From positions 124,001 to 188,000 of the forward strand of contig JBHYGK010000023.1 of NCBI GenBank assembly GCA_051859045.1: a stretch of DNA of 64,000 bases. Reading direction: 5' to 3'. Origin of the DNA: JBHYGK01 sp051859045. GTDB lineage: Bacteria; Pseudomonadota; Gammaproteobacteria; Xanthomonadales; Xanthomonadaceae. The notes under the pieces are model-generated. The model ran no database searches. It was not told the DNA's origin and was given only the letters and a program-made list of their open reading frames with translations. The position numbers were made by a program, and so were the translations under genes. This document shows, piece after piece, positions 1 to 9,164 of this stretch; the stretch's first letter is position 1; every line of letters starts with the position of its first letter.

Positions 1-1225
1 CGAGGCCTTCCCGGCCGCGCGCGCGTTCGATGCCGACGCCCTCGCCGATGCGCCGCCGGCCGAGGTCCTGGCCACCGTGCTGGCCCCGTTCTTCGCCGGC
101 GACGCGCTCGCCCCCGCCCTGCCCGCGCTGTGCGCCGAGGCGCTGGCGTTCCCGATGCCGCTGGTGCCCACCCGCGATCCCGGGGTCGAGGTGCTCGAGC
201 TCTTCCACGGCCCGACCGCCGCGTTCAAGGACGCCGGCGCGCGCTTCCTCGCCGCCAGCCTGGCCGCGGCGCGGGCCTCCGCGACCGACCCGCGCCCGCT
301 CACGATCCTCGTCGCGACCTCCGGCGACACCGGCGGCGCGGTCGCCGCGGCCTTCCACGGCCGCCCCGGCCTGCGCGTCGTGGTGCTGTATCCCGACGGC
401 CGGGTCAGCCCGCGCCAGGCCCACCAGCTGGGCTGCTACGGCGGCAACGTGCATGCGTTCCGCGTGGCCGGCAGCTTCGACGACTGCCAGGCGATGGTGA
501 AGGCGGCCTTCGCCGACGCCGCCCTGCGCGCGGAGGTGCCACTGTCCTCGGCCAATTCCATCAGCCTCGGCCGCCTGCTGCCGCAGATGGCCTGGTACGC
601 CACCGCCTCGCTCGCCCACCGGCGCCGGCACGGCGCGCCGGCGCGCTTCGTCGTGCCCACCGGCAACCTCGGCAACGCGCTGGCCGGCGTGTGGGCGCGG
701 CGGCTCGGCCTGCCGATCGGCGACATCGTCCTGGCCACCAACGCCAACCGCGCGCTGGTGGACGTGCTCGACGGCCTGCCCGCGCCGACCGGCCCCAGCC
801 TCGCCACCCTGGCCAACGCGATGGACGTGGCCGCGCCGAGCAACCTCGAGCGCCTGCGGCACGCGCAGCCGACGCTGGCCGGTCTGCGCGCCGAGGTCTC
901 GGCTGCCTCGATCGGCGACGAGCGCCTGCGCGCGGTGATGCGCTCGGCCGAGGCGCGCTGGGGCCACGTCGCCTGCCCGCACACCGCGGCGGCGCTGGCG
1001 GTGATCGAGGACGCCCGCGCCGCCGGCGACGCCGGGCGCTTCATCGCGGTCGCCACCGCCCACCCGGCCAAGTTCGAGACCGTGGTCGAGCCGCTGGTGG
1101 GGCACCCGGTGGACGTGCCGCCCGCGCTGGCGGCGCTGCTGGCGCGTCCGGCCCACGCCGCCCCGCTGCCCGCCGACGCCGCCGCCCTGGCCGCCGCGCT
1201 GCGCGCGCTGCCCACCGCAGGCTGA
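1..1225 (+). CDS. thrC: Threonine synthase (5' end outside window)
   Basis: Threonine synthase converts O-phosphohomoserine to threonine using PLP in the cytoplasm. The frame is open from base 2, giving 407 residues without a start, so only the N-terminal part is missing. The PLP-lysine motif FHGPTAAFKDAGARF is present (Lys codon at 227-229), followed by the glycine-rich cofactor segment TSGDTGGAVAAAF and by PTGNLGNALAG. This is the fold-type II pattern of the family. The stop at 1223-1225 lies 4 nt before ilvA, so the two genes are probably cotranscribed and threonine is made next to the first enzyme that diverts it to isoleucine. Identification is firm; the true start cannot be seen. Confidence 0.95.
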   Translation, partial: EAFPAARAFDADALADAPPAEVLATVLAPFFAGDALAPALPALCAEALAFPMPLVPTRDPGVEVLELFHGPTAAFKDAGARFLAASLAAARASATDPRPLTILVATSGDTGGAVAAAFHGRPGLRVVVLYPDGRVSPRQAHQLGCYGGNVHAFRVAGSFDDCQAMVKAAFADAALRAEVPLSSANSISLGRLLPQMAWYATASLAHRRRHGAPARFVVPTGNLGNALAGVWARRLGLPIGDIVLATNANRALVDVLDGLPAPTGPSLATLANAMDVAAPSNLERLRHAQPTLAGLRAEVSAASIGDERLRAVMRSAEARWGHVACPHTAAALAVIEDARAAGDAGRFIAVATAHPAKFETVVEPLVGHPVDVPPALAALLARPAHAAPLPADAAALAAALRALPTAG

Positions 1226-1229
1226 GCCG

Positions 1230-2768
1230 ATGGCCGACGACCTGCTGCAGCGCATCCTCACCGCGCCGGTGCACGAGGTGGCGCGCGAGACGCCCCTGGA
1301 TCCCGCGCCGCGGCTGTCGGCCCGGCTCGGCGCCCGGGTCCTGCTCAAGCGCGAGGACCTGCAGCCGGTGTTCTCGTTCAAGCTGCGCGGCGCCTACACC
1401 GCGATGGCCCGGCTGGCCCCCGCCGAGCGCGCCCGCGGCGTCATCGCGGCCTCGGCCGGCAACCACGCGCAGGGCGTCGCGCTGGCCGCGCAGCGGCTGG
1501 GCTGCCGGGCGGTGATCGTGATGCCGGTGACCACCCCGCGGGTGAAGGTGGACGCCGTGCGCGACCGCGGCGCCGAGGTGGTGCTGCACGGCGACTCCTT
1601 CTCCGACGCCCAGGCCCACGCCCAGGCTCTGCAGGATCGCGAGGGCCTGGTGCCGGTGCATCCCTTCGACGACCTCGACGTGATCGCCGGCCAGGGCACG
1701 ATCGCGCTGGAGCTGCTGCGCCAGCACCCCGGGCCCATCGACGCGGTGTTCGTCGCGATCGGCGGCGGCGGGATGGCCGCGGGCATCGCGCACGTGCTGA
1801 AGTCGCTGCGGCCCGCGATCCGGGTGATCGGCGTGCAGGCGGTGGACTCCGATGCCATGGCGCGTTCGCTCGAGGCCGGCGAGCGGGTCGTGCTCGACGA
1901 GGTCGGCCTGTTCTGCGACGGCACGGCGGTCAAGCAGGTCGGCGAGCACACCTTCGCGCTGTGCCGGCGGCACCTCGACGGGATCGTGCGGGTCGACACC
2001 GATGCCGTCTGCGCCGCGATCAAGGACGTGTTCGAGGACACCCGGGCGATCCTCGAGCCCGCCGGCGCGCTGGCGATCGCGGGCCTCAAGGCCTGGCAGG
2101 CCGCGCGTCCCGCCCAGGCCACCAGCGCGGCGCCGCCGACCCTGGTCGCGGTGGCCTGCGGCGCGAACATGAACTTCGACCGCCTGCGCTTCGTGTCCGA
2201 GCGCGCCGAGATGGGCGAGCGCCGCGAGGCGGTGTTCGCCGTCCGCATCCCCGAGCGCCCGGGCAGCTTCCGCGCCTTCTGCGAGGCGGTGGGCCCGCGC
2301 AACGTCACCGAGTTCAACTACCGCGTCAGCGATGCCGCCGAGGCGCACGTGTTCGTCGGCCTGCAGGTGGCCGGGCGCGAGGAGGCGCGCGCGATCGCCG
2401 CCGGCTTCGAGGCCCGCGGCTTCGCCACCCTGGACCTCAGCGACGACGAGCTGGCCAAGCTGCACCTGCGCCACCTGGTCGGCGGCCGCTCGCCGCTGGC
2501 CGCCGGCGAGCGCCTGCTGCGCTTCGAGTTCCCCGAGCGGCCGGGCGCGCTGCTGCGCTTCCTCGAGCGGCTGCCGGCGGGCTGGAACATCGCCCTCTTC
2601 CATTACCGCAACCACGGCGCCGACACCGGCCGCGCGCTGGTGGGCCTGCAGGCCCCCGGCGTGGACGCCGGCGCCTTCGCGCGCGTGCTCGACGGCCTGG
2701 GCCTGCCCTGGGTCGACGAGGGCGACAACCCCGCCTACCGGCTGTTCCTGGCGCCTGCGGCCAGCTGA
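1230..2768 (+). CDS. ilvA: Threonine ammonia-lyase, biosynthetic, long form
   Basis: Threonine deaminase makes 2-oxobutanoate plus ammonia from threonine, the committed step to isoleucine. At 512 aa it matches the usual length of the allosteric long form. The PLP lysine is in SFKLRGAYTAM (K51), and the phosphate-binding glycine loop is GGGGMAAG. The C-terminal ~180 residues carry two ACT-like regulatory modules (RPGSFRAFCEAVGPRNVTEFNYR and a second copy RPGALLRFLERLPAGWNIALFHYR), which give feedback inhibition by isoleucine in this family. The start ATG lies 4 nt after thrC, suggesting an operon. The gene ends with a small repeated stretch, gagccggccagctgagccgg. Confidence 0.95.
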   Translation: MADDLLQRILTAPVHEVARETPLDPAPRLSARLGARVLLKREDLQPVFSFKLRGAYTAMARLAPAERARGVIAASAGNHAQGVALAAQRLGCRAVIVMPVTTPRVKVDAVRDRGAEVVLHGDSFSDAQAHAQALQDREGLVPVHPFDDLDVIAGQGTIALELLRQHPGPIDAVFVAIGGGGMAAGIAHVLKSLRPAIRVIGVQAVDSDAMARSLEAGERVVLDEVGLFCDGTAVKQVGEHTFALCRRHLDGIVRVDTDAVCAAIKDVFEDTRAILEPAGALAIAGLKAWQAARPAQATSAAPPTLVAVACGANMNFDRLRFVSERAEMGERREAVFAVRIPERPGSFRAFCEAVGPRNVTEFNYRVSDAAEAHVFVGLQVAGREEARAIAAGFEARGFATLDLSDDELAKLHLRHLVGGRSPLAAGERLLRFEFPERPGALLRFLERLPAGWNIALFHYRNHGADTGRALVGLQAPGVDAGAFARVLDGLGLPWVDEGDNPAYRLFLAPAAS

Positions 2769-2791
2769 GCCGGCCAGCTGAGCCGGCGGGC

Positions 2792-3196
2792 TCAGGGGGC
2801 GGCGAGCTGGCGGCCGAGCCAGGCGCCGAGCGCCACGAGCGCCAGGCCACCGGCGAGGGTCAGGCCCAGGTAGCCGGCCAGCGCCACGGCGCGGTCGTCG
2901 CGCCACAGCAGCAGGGTCTCGACCATCAGCGCCGAGTAGGTGGTGAAGCCGCCCAGCAGGCCCACCAGCACGAAGGCCCGCCAGGCCAGCGCGGCCTCGC
3001 CGCGGTCGGCCAGCCAGGCCGCGACCAGGCCGGCGAGGAAGGCGCCGCCGAGGTTGGCCGCCAGCGTGCCCCAGGGCAGGCCGGCGCCCTCGGCGAACCG
3101 CTGCGACAGGGTGGCGCCCAGCCACCAGCGCCCCGCCGCGCCGACGGCGCCGCCGGCCATCACCAGGCCCAGCACGGGCCAGCCTCCGGGCGGCAT
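2792..3196 (-). CDS. crcB: Fluoride-specific ion channel CrcB/FluC
   Basis: This is a small membrane protein of 134 aa with four hydrophobic segments, the size and shape of Fluc channels, which work as antiparallel dimers to expel fluoride. Recognisable motifs are GGAVGAAGRWWLG in the first helix, NLGGAFLAGL in the second, and GLLGGFTTYSALMVE, the family's GGFTTFS signature with the phenylalanines that line the pore. I chose the ATG at 3196, preceded by TTGGAG, because a longer frame to 3274 would add a non-hydrophobic, non-conserved 26-residue leader. It follows rarA on the same strand by 64 nt. I looked for a fluoride riboswitch upstream and did not find one. Confidence 0.9.
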   Translation of the reverse strand: MPPGGWPVLGLVMAGGAVGAAGRWWLGATLSQRFAEGAGLPWGTLAANLGGAFLAGLVAAWLADRGEAALAWRAFVLVGLLGGFTTYSALMVETLLLWRDDRAVALAGYLGLTLAGGLALVALGAWLGRQLAAP

Positions 3197-3260
3197 CAGG
3201 GCGCGCTCCAACACGCTTCGTAGTTCTTGATAATCATATGGTTGGCGGACATTGCTGAAG

Positions 3261-4610
3261 TCAATCCTCGCCACGCGCCTGCCGGCGCGCCGCGCGCAGC
3301 GCGTCGAGCTTGTCCTTCAGGCTGATCTCCAGCCCCCGCGGCACCGGGTGGTAGTACTCGCGCTCGCCCAGCGCGTCCGGGAAACCCGTCTGCGCCAGCG
3401 CCACCCCGCCCTCGGCGTCGTGGTCGTACTGGTACTCCGCGCCGTAGCCGAGCTCCTTCATCAGCGTGGTGGGCGCGTTGCGCAGGTGCAGCGGGACCTC
3501 GGCCGTGCCGTCGGCGGCCACGTCGGCGCGCGCGGCCTTGTAGGCCACGTAGGCGGCGTTGCTCTTGGCCGTGCTGGCCAGGTAGAGCGTGAGCTGCGCG
3601 AGCGCGAGCTCGCCCTCCGGGCTGCCCAGGCGCTCGTAGGCGCCCCAGGCCTCGGTGGCCATGCTGAGCGCGCGCGGGTCGGCCAGGCCGATGTCCTCGA
3701 CCGCCATCCGCAGCAGGCGCCGGGCCAGGTAAACCGGGTCGCAGCCGCCGTCGAGCATCCGGCACAGCCAGTACAGCGCGGCATCGGGGTTGGAGCTGCG
3801 CACGGATTTGTGCAGCGCCGAGATCTGGTCGTAGAACTGCTCGCCGCCCTTGTCGAAGCGGCGGGTGCGGTCGGCCAGCACCTGCACCAGGGTGGCCTCC
3901 TCGATGACCCCGCCCTCGCCCGCCGCCAGCTCCGCCGCGATCTCCAGCAGGGTCAGCGCGCGGCGGACGTCGCCGTCGGCCGCGCCGGCGATCTGGGCCA
4001 GGCCGGCCTCGCTGGCCTGGACCCGGCCGCCGAGGCCGCGCTCGCCGTCGGCCAAGGCACGGCGCAGCGCGCCCTGGATCTCATCGGGCGAGACGGGCTC
4101 GAGCACGTGCACCCGGCAGCGCGAGAGCAGCGCGGAGTTGAGCTCGAAGCTGGGGTTCTCGGTGGTGGCGCCGACGAACAGGATCGAGCCGCGCTCGATG
4201 TGCGGCAGGAAGGCGTCCTGCTGGGCCTTGTTGAAGCGGTGCACCTCGTCGACGAACAGCACCGTGCGCCGGCCGCGCTCGAAGTTCGCGCCGGCCTCGG
4301 CCAGCACCTGGCGCACCTCGGGCAGGCCCGAGAGCACCGCCGAGACCGAGCGGAAGTCGGCGTCGGCGTAGCGCGCCAGCAGCAGCGCGAGCGTCGTCTT
4401 GCCGCAGCCGGGCGGCCCCCAGAGGATCATCGAGTGCACGCTGCCGGCCTCGATCGCGCGGCGCAGCGCGCTGCCGGGAGCCAGCAGGCGGCGCTGGCCG
4501 ACCACCTCGTCGAGCGCGCGCGGGCGCATGCGCTCGGCCAGGGGCTTCAGGGCCTCGGGGGCGGCGAACAGGCCGGCGGCGCCGGCGGGCGGGAGGGCGG
4601 ATTTGCGCAC
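3261..4610 (-). CDS. rarA: Replication-associated recombination protein A (MgsA/RarA AAA ATPase)
   Basis: RarA is a clamp-loader-like AAA+ ATPase that acts at stalled replication forks. The 449-aa protein has Walker A GPPGCGKTT near residue 65, Walker B TVLFVDEVHRFNK with the sensor-like GATTENPSFELN downstream, and the family's C-terminal region (KSVRSSNPDAALYWLCRML ... YVAYKAARAD). The start is GTG at 4610, followed by a short proline/alanine leader before the LAERMRPRALDEVVGQ motif that begins clamp-loader ATPases. It lies 27 nt downstream of lolA on the same strand. The lolA-rarA-crcB order is common in this family. Identification is firm. Confidence 0.95.
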   Translation of the reverse strand: MRKSALPPAGAAGLFAAPEALKPLAERMRPRALDEVVGQRRLLAPGSALRRAIEAGSVHSMILWGPPGCGKTTLALLLARYADADFRSVSAVLSGLPEVRQVLAEAGANFERGRRTVLFVDEVHRFNKAQQDAFLPHIERGSILFVGATTENPSFELNSALLSRCRVHVLEPVSPDEIQGALRRALADGERGLGGRVQASEAGLAQIAGAADGDVRRALTLLEIAAELAAGEGGVIEEATLVQVLADRTRRFDKGGEQFYDQISALHKSVRSSNPDAALYWLCRMLDGGCDPVYLARRLLRMAVEDIGLADPRALSMATEAWGAYERLGSPEGELALAQLTLYLASTAKSNAAYVAYKAARADVAADGTAEVPLHLRNAPTTLMKELGYGAEYQYDHDAEGGVALAQTGFPDALGEREYYHPVPRGLEISLKDKLDALRAARRQARGED

Positions 4611-4637
4611 GCCCCGGATTCTAGCGGCTGCGCAGGC

Positions 4638-5321
4638 TCACTCGCCCAGCGGCGTGACCTCGGCGTGCTCGATCAGCTCGCCCACCACGTCCACGCCCTC
4701 GGGCGCGACGAAGGTGAAGTAGCCGGTGGCGAAGCCGGGGTTGCGGGTCCACGGGGTGAAGCGCACCTCGGTGCGCTGGCCGAGGCTGTCCTCGAGCTGC
4801 ATCCGGGCCAGGCCGTTGGCGTCGAAACCCAGCCGGGCCAGCACGAAGCCGGCGCCGTCGGGCTCCTTGGGCACCAGCCGCAGCCACTCGCTGCCGTCGG
4901 CGAACCCGTCGTCGCTGACCGTGAACTGGCGCTCGAGCTCGCCCGGATCCACCAGCACCGCCAGCGGGCTGGACTGCTCCTCGGCGCTCTGCGCGCGCAC
5001 CGTCACCTGCTCGAGGTCGGGGTCGTAGATCCACAGCTGGTCGCCGTCGGCGAGGATGAGCTGCGGGAAGGGCTGCTCGTACTCCCAGCGGAACTGGCGC
5101 GGGGCGCGCAGCGCCACGCGGCCGGAGCTCTCCTCGGTGATGCTGCCGTCGGGGCCGAGCACGCGCTGCTCGAAGCGGCCCTCCAGGCCCTGCAGGCCCC
5201 GGGTGAAGGCCTCGAGCCGCTCGCGGGCGGCGGCGTCGGCGGTCGGGCTGGCGGCGAGGCCGGCCAGCGCGACGAGGCCGGCGGCGGCGGTCAGGACGAG
5301 GGAGCGGGTCGGCTGGCGCAT
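4638..5321 (-). CDS. lolA: Outer-membrane lipoprotein carrier protein LolA
   Basis: LolA ferries lipoproteins through the periplasm from LolCDE to LolB. The 227-aa product starts with a signal peptide (MRQPTRSLVLTAAAGLVALAG, predicted cleavage after ADA near residue 30). The LolA core follows: GLQGLEGRFEQRV, then GRVALRAPRQFRWEYEQPFPQ and DGDQLWIYDPDLEQVTVR, typical of the half-barrel that binds acyl chains. The ATG at 5321 is preceded by GGACCTCCCC rather than a strong Shine-Dalgarno. It lies 115 nt downstream of ftsK on the same strand, the usual ftsK-lolA-rarA arrangement of gammaproteobacteria. Confidence 0.93.
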   Translation of the reverse strand: MRQPTRSLVLTAAAGLVALAGLAASPTADAAARERLEAFTRGLQGLEGRFEQRVLGPDGSITEESSGRVALRAPRQFRWEYEQPFPQLILADGDQLWIYDPDLEQVTVRAQSAEEQSSPLAVLVDPGELERQFTVSDDGFADGSEWLRLVPKEPDGAGFVLARLGFDANGLARMQLEDSLGQRTEVRFTPWTRNPGFATGYFTFVAPEGVDVVGELIEHAEVTPLGE

Positions 5322-5436
5322 GGGGAGGTCCGGGGGAAGCGGTCCGCGGGGCGGACGGGGCGGCGGATTGTCGGGGGCGGAGGCTGAACGCCGGGTCGCA
5401 TGCGCGGGCCGGCGCGGCCGCGCGGCGCGGCGGGCC

Positions 5437-7764
5437 TCAGTCGCGCGGCGGCGGGTTCACCAGCACGCTGCGGTCGCCGTTGTGCTCCGGGGGGCTGACG
5501 ATGCCGGCGGCCTCCATGGCCTCGATCAGGCGCGCGGCGCGGTTGTAGCCGATCTTCAGGCGGCGCTGCACGTTCGAGATCGAGGCCCGGCGGCTCTCGG
5601 TGACCACCTTGACCGCCTCGTCGTACAGCGGGTCGGACTCGTCGCCCTGCCCGCCCGACTCCGGCAGCCCGGTGGGGCCGACGATGACGCCGTCGCCCAT
5701 GGTCTGCACTTCCTCGAGCACGCCGGGGATGTAGTCGGCCGCGCCGCCGTGCGCCTTGAGGTACTCGACCACGCGGTGCACCTCCTCGTCGCTGACGAAG
5801 GCGCCGTGCACGCGCTCGGGCATGGCGGTGCCGGGCGGCAGGTAGAGCATGTCGCCGTGGCCGAGCAGGGTCTCGGCGCCCGACTGGTCGAGGATGGTGC
5901 GCGAGTCGATCTTGCTCGACACCTGGAACGCGATGCGGGTGGGGATGTTGGCCTTGATCAGGCCGGTGATGACGTCCACCGACGGGCGCTGGGTGGCGAG
6001 GATGAGGTGGATGCCGGCGGCGCGGGCCTTCTGGGCCAGGCGGGCGATGAGCTCTTCGACCTTCTTGCCGACGATCATCATCATGTCGGCGAATTCGTCG
6101 ATGAACACGACGATGTAGGGCAGCGACTCCAGCGGCTTGGGCATCTCGCCCAGCTCGGGGTTGGGCCGGAACAGCGGGTCCATCAGCGGCTGGCCGGCGT
6201 CGGCGGCGTCCTTGACCTTGCGGTTGAAGCCCGCGAGGTTGCGCACGCCCACCGCGCTCATCAGCTTGTAGCGCCGCTCCATCTCGGCCACGCACCAGCG
6301 CAGGCCGTTGGCGGCCTCCTTCATGTCGGTGACCACCGGCGCCAGCAGGTGCGGGATGCCCTCGTAGACCGAGAGCTCGAGCATCTTCGGGTCGATCATC
6401 AGCATCCGCACGTCCTTGGCGGAGGCCTTGTAGAGCAGGCTCAGCACCATGGCGTTGACGCCGACGGACTTGCCCGAGCCGGTGGTGCCGGCCACCAGCA
6501 GGTGCGGCATGCGGGCCAGGTCGGCCACGGTGGGCCGGCCGGCGATGTCCTTGCCCAGCGCCAGCGTCAGCGGGCTGGTGGCCTTGTCGTATTCCTTCGA
6601 GCGCAGCAGCTCGCTGAGGAAGATCATCTCGCGGTTGGAGTTGGGGATCTCCAGGCCGATCACGGTCTTGCCCGGGATCACGTCGACCACGCGCACCGAC
6701 TTCACGCTCAGGCCGCGGGCGAGGTCCTTGTCGAGCGAGCTGACCTGGCTGCCCTTCACGCCGGGCGCCGGCTCCATCTCGAAGCGGGTGATCACGGGGC
6801 CGGGATAGGCGCCGACCACCTGGGCCTCGATGCGGAAGTCCTTGAGCTTGAACTCGATCTGGCGCGAGAGCGTCTCGAGGGTCTCCTCGCTGTAGCCCTT
6901 GGGCTGGGGCTTGGGGTCGTCGAGCAGGCTCAGCGGCGGGATGCCGCCCACCGGGTCGGCGTTGAACAGCGGGATCTGCTGCTCGCGGCGGGCGCGCTCG
7001 CTCTTCTCCACCACCGGCGCCGGCGGGGGTTCGATGTGCACCGGCTCGCGCCGCACGCGCTTGGCCGTCTCGACCTTGCGGACCTCGGCGCGCTGCTCGC
7101 GCTGGGTGCGCGCGGCGTTCCAGTCCTGGGCCTGGCGGGCGCTGCGGCCGAACAGGCCCACCAGCGCCATGACGCCCTGCCCGATCCGGTCCATCACCGC
7201 GAACCAGCTCAGGCCGGTGGCGATGGTGACCGAGGCCAGGAACACCGCGACCAGGAACAGGTTGGCGCCCATCGCGCCGAACGCGCGGCCGAGCGAGTGC
7301 CCGGCGAGTTCGCCGAGGATGCCGCCGGGCGAGGCCGGCAGCGCGTTGATGGCGGGGATCTGCAGGTGGGCCAGGCCCGCGGCCGAGACCAGGAAGCCGA
7401 CCATCCCGACCAGGCGCAGGGCCGGGCCGAGGTCGGCGTCGCGGCCGCCGTCGGGGTCGAGGCCGTAGAGCGCGGTCCAGGCCACGCCGCCGAGCACGAA
7501 GGGCAGCGTGTACGCCACCACGCCCACGACGTAGAGCAGCACGTCGGCGAGCCAGGCCCCCGCGGTGCCGCCGATGTTGTTGAGTTCGCCGGTGACGCTG
7601 CCGTCGCGCGACCAGCCGGGGTCGGCCGGGTCGAAGCTCACGAGGCTGGCGAGCAGGTACAGCAGCACCGGGGCGATCGCCACCAGGGCCAGCTCGCGCC
7701 ACAGGCGCTGCCGGCCGTCGCCGCCCTCGGGGGTCTTGCCGCGTTCCGTCGTCGCTCGCGCCAC
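5437..7764 (-). CDS. ftsK: DNA translocase FtsK
   Basis: FtsK is the septal DNA pump that directs chromosome dimers to XerCD/dif. The 775-aa protein has about four N-terminal membrane segments (residues ~25-190), a short charged linker, then the motor with Walker A GTTGSGKSVGVNAM and Walker B YIVVFIDEFADMMM. The C-terminal winged-helix gamma domain (ISNVQRRLKIGYNRAARLIEAME) recognises KOPS sequences. The linker is short, as in other Xanthomonadaceae. The start is GTG at 7764 with AGGTCAGGA upstream. A candidate promoter with an AT-rich -10 lies at 7803-7831. Confidence 0.95.
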   Translation of the reverse strand: MARATTERGKTPEGGDGRQRLWRELALVAIAPVLLYLLASLVSFDPADPGWSRDGSVTGELNNIGGTAGAWLADVLLYVVGVVAYTLPFVLGGVAWTALYGLDPDGGRDADLGPALRLVGMVGFLVSAAGLAHLQIPAINALPASPGGILGELAGHSLGRAFGAMGANLFLVAVFLASVTIATGLSWFAVMDRIGQGVMALVGLFGRSARQAQDWNAARTQREQRAEVRKVETAKRVRREPVHIEPPPAPVVEKSERARREQQIPLFNADPVGGIPPLSLLDDPKPQPKGYSEETLETLSRQIEFKLKDFRIEAQVVGAYPGPVITRFEMEPAPGVKGSQVSSLDKDLARGLSVKSVRVVDVIPGKTVIGLEIPNSNREMIFLSELLRSKEYDKATSPLTLALGKDIAGRPTVADLARMPHLLVAGTTGSGKSVGVNAMVLSLLYKASAKDVRMLMIDPKMLELSVYEGIPHLLAPVVTDMKEAANGLRWCVAEMERRYKLMSAVGVRNLAGFNRKVKDAADAGQPLMDPLFRPNPELGEMPKPLESLPYIVVFIDEFADMMMIVGKKVEELIARLAQKARAAGIHLILATQRPSVDVITGLIKANIPTRIAFQVSSKIDSRTILDQSGAETLLGHGDMLYLPPGTAMPERVHGAFVSDEEVHRVVEYLKAHGGAADYIPGVLEEVQTMGDGVIVGPTGLPESGGQGDESDPLYDEAVKVVTESRRASISNVQRRLKIGYNRAARLIEAMEAAGIVSPPEHNGDRSVLVNPPPRD

Positions 7765-7802
7765 CGTCAGTCCTGACCTCAGGAAGTTCGTCTTAGTCCT
7801 TG

Positions 7803-7831
7803 AATATACACAAGGATCGAGGATCCAGGCA
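7803..7831 (-). promoter_or_regulatory. Candidate sigma-70 promoter of ftsK
   Basis: On the minus strand, TGCCTG, a 17-nt spacer and TATATT are followed by about 33 nt to the ftsK GTG. The segment TGTATATT is conspicuously AT-rich for this sequence. It sits inside a short inverted repeat (ccttg at 7798-7802, caagg at 7811-7815) that could be an operator. The -35 match is weak. Confidence 0.45.
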
Positions 7832-7888
7832 GCGCTGTGGCCCCGGGGCCCGGCCGCGCGGGCGGCCGGACCCGGGAGGCGCCGGGAC

Positions 7889-8956
7889 TCAGCCCAGCAT
7901 GCCCTTCAGCGCCGGGTGGACGAGCGCGCCGCCCTCGACGTTGATGCCGCGCACCAGCGCGGCGTTGTCGCGCCACTGGCCGGAGGCCAGCTTCTGCACC
8001 CACGGCAGGATCGCGGCGCAGATGGCCTGCGAGGAGGTCTGCGGCACGGCGCCGGGCATGTTGGTCACGGCGAAGTGGATGATGCCCTCCTCGACGTAGG
8101 TGGGCTCCTTCCAGGTGGTCGGGCGGGTGGTCTCGAAGCAGCCGCCCTGGTCGACCGAGATGTCGACCAGCACCGAGCCCGGCTGCATGCCCTTGATCAT
8201 CTCGCGGGTGACGACGTGCGGGGCCTTGGCGCCGGTGACCAGCACCGCGCCGATCACCAGGTCGGCGTCGGCCAGCTCGCGGGCCACGACGGCCTCGTAG
8301 GGGTACAGCGCGGTGACGTTGGGGCCGAGGGCCATCATCTGGGCCATGCGGTCCTGGCGCTTCTCGAACACCACCACGTTGGCGCCGCTGGAGGCGGCCA
8401 GCGCCGCGGAGTTGCCGCCGGCCGCGCCGGCGCCCAGCACCACCACCTTGCCGCGCTCGGTCGAGGGCAGGCCGCCGAGCAGCTTGCCCTTGCCGCCCAT
8501 GGGCTGGTGCAGGTAGTGCGCGCCGACCTGCACGGCGATGCGGCCGGCGACGATCGACATGGGGGTCAGCAGCGGCAGGTCGCCGTTCTCGAGCTCGACG
8601 GTCTCGAACGCCACGCCGGTCAGGCCGATCTTCAGCAGCTGCTCGGTGAGGGTGGGCTCGGCGGCCAGGTGCAGGTAGCAGAACAGCAGGTGGTCGGCGC
8701 GCAGGTGCTGCAGGTCGCCGGCGATCGGCTCCTTCACCTTCACGATCAGCTGGCCACGGGCGTAGAGGTCGGCCGCGTCGGCGGCGATCTTCACGCCCAC
8801 GGCCACGTATTCGGCGTCGCTGAAGCCGCTCTTGATGCCCGCGTCCTTCTCCACCCACACCTCGTGGCCGCGACGCACGAGGTCGCCGCAGGCGGCGGGG
8901 ACGAGGGCGACGCGGCCCTCGAGGGTCTTGGTTTCGCGGGGGATGCCGATGCGCAT
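7889..8956 (-). CDS. ald: Alanine dehydrogenase
   Basis: Ald reversibly deaminates alanine to pyruvate with NAD. The 355-aa protein begins MRIGIPRETKTLEGRVALVP, the family's N-terminal signature. The catalytic lysine/histidine region is VKVKEPIAGDLQHLRADHLLFCYLHLA, and the NAD-binding Rossmann motif is VVVLGAGAAGGNSAALAAS. The frame is open a further 74 codons upstream but that part is not alanine-dehydrogenase-like, so I placed the start at the ATG at 8956. It is transcribed divergently from trxB across a 208-bp intergenic region. The protein is slightly shorter than the usual ~370 residues. Confidence 0.92.
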   Translation of the reverse strand: MRIGIPRETKTLEGRVALVPAACGDLVRRGHEVWVEKDAGIKSGFSDAEYVAVGVKIAADAADLYARGQLIVKVKEPIAGDLQHLRADHLLFCYLHLAAEPTLTEQLLKIGLTGVAFETVELENGDLPLLTPMSIVAGRIAVQVGAHYLHQPMGGKGKLLGGLPSTERGKVVVLGAGAAGGNSAALAASSGANVVVFEKRQDRMAQMMALGPNVTALYPYEAVVARELADADLVIGAVLVTGAKAPHVVTREMIKGMQPGSVLVDISVDQGGCFETTRPTTWKEPTYVEEGIIHFAVTNMPGAVPQTSSQAICAAILPWVQKLASGQWRDNAALVRGINVEGGALVHPALKGMLG

Positions 8957-9164
8957 GGGGGTGTCCTGTGGGTCGTGGTGGTCGACGCCATGGGGCTCCG
9001 CAGGGGCGGGACCGCTGGCGTTCTCTGGATGCGATGGGGGTGGAACGCTGCGGGCGTCGCCTTGATTCGCCCCGGCACGGTCGCCATGCTTCGACTCCCG
9101 CGCCTCGGCGCACCACCGGGCGGCCAGCCCTCCGCCGGCCCCCCGCACAACGCGCGAATCATAC

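Noticed and set aside
2792..3260. Fluoride riboswitch before crcB
   Set aside because: The region between rarA and crcB has no match to the conserved riboswitch core that I can recognise.
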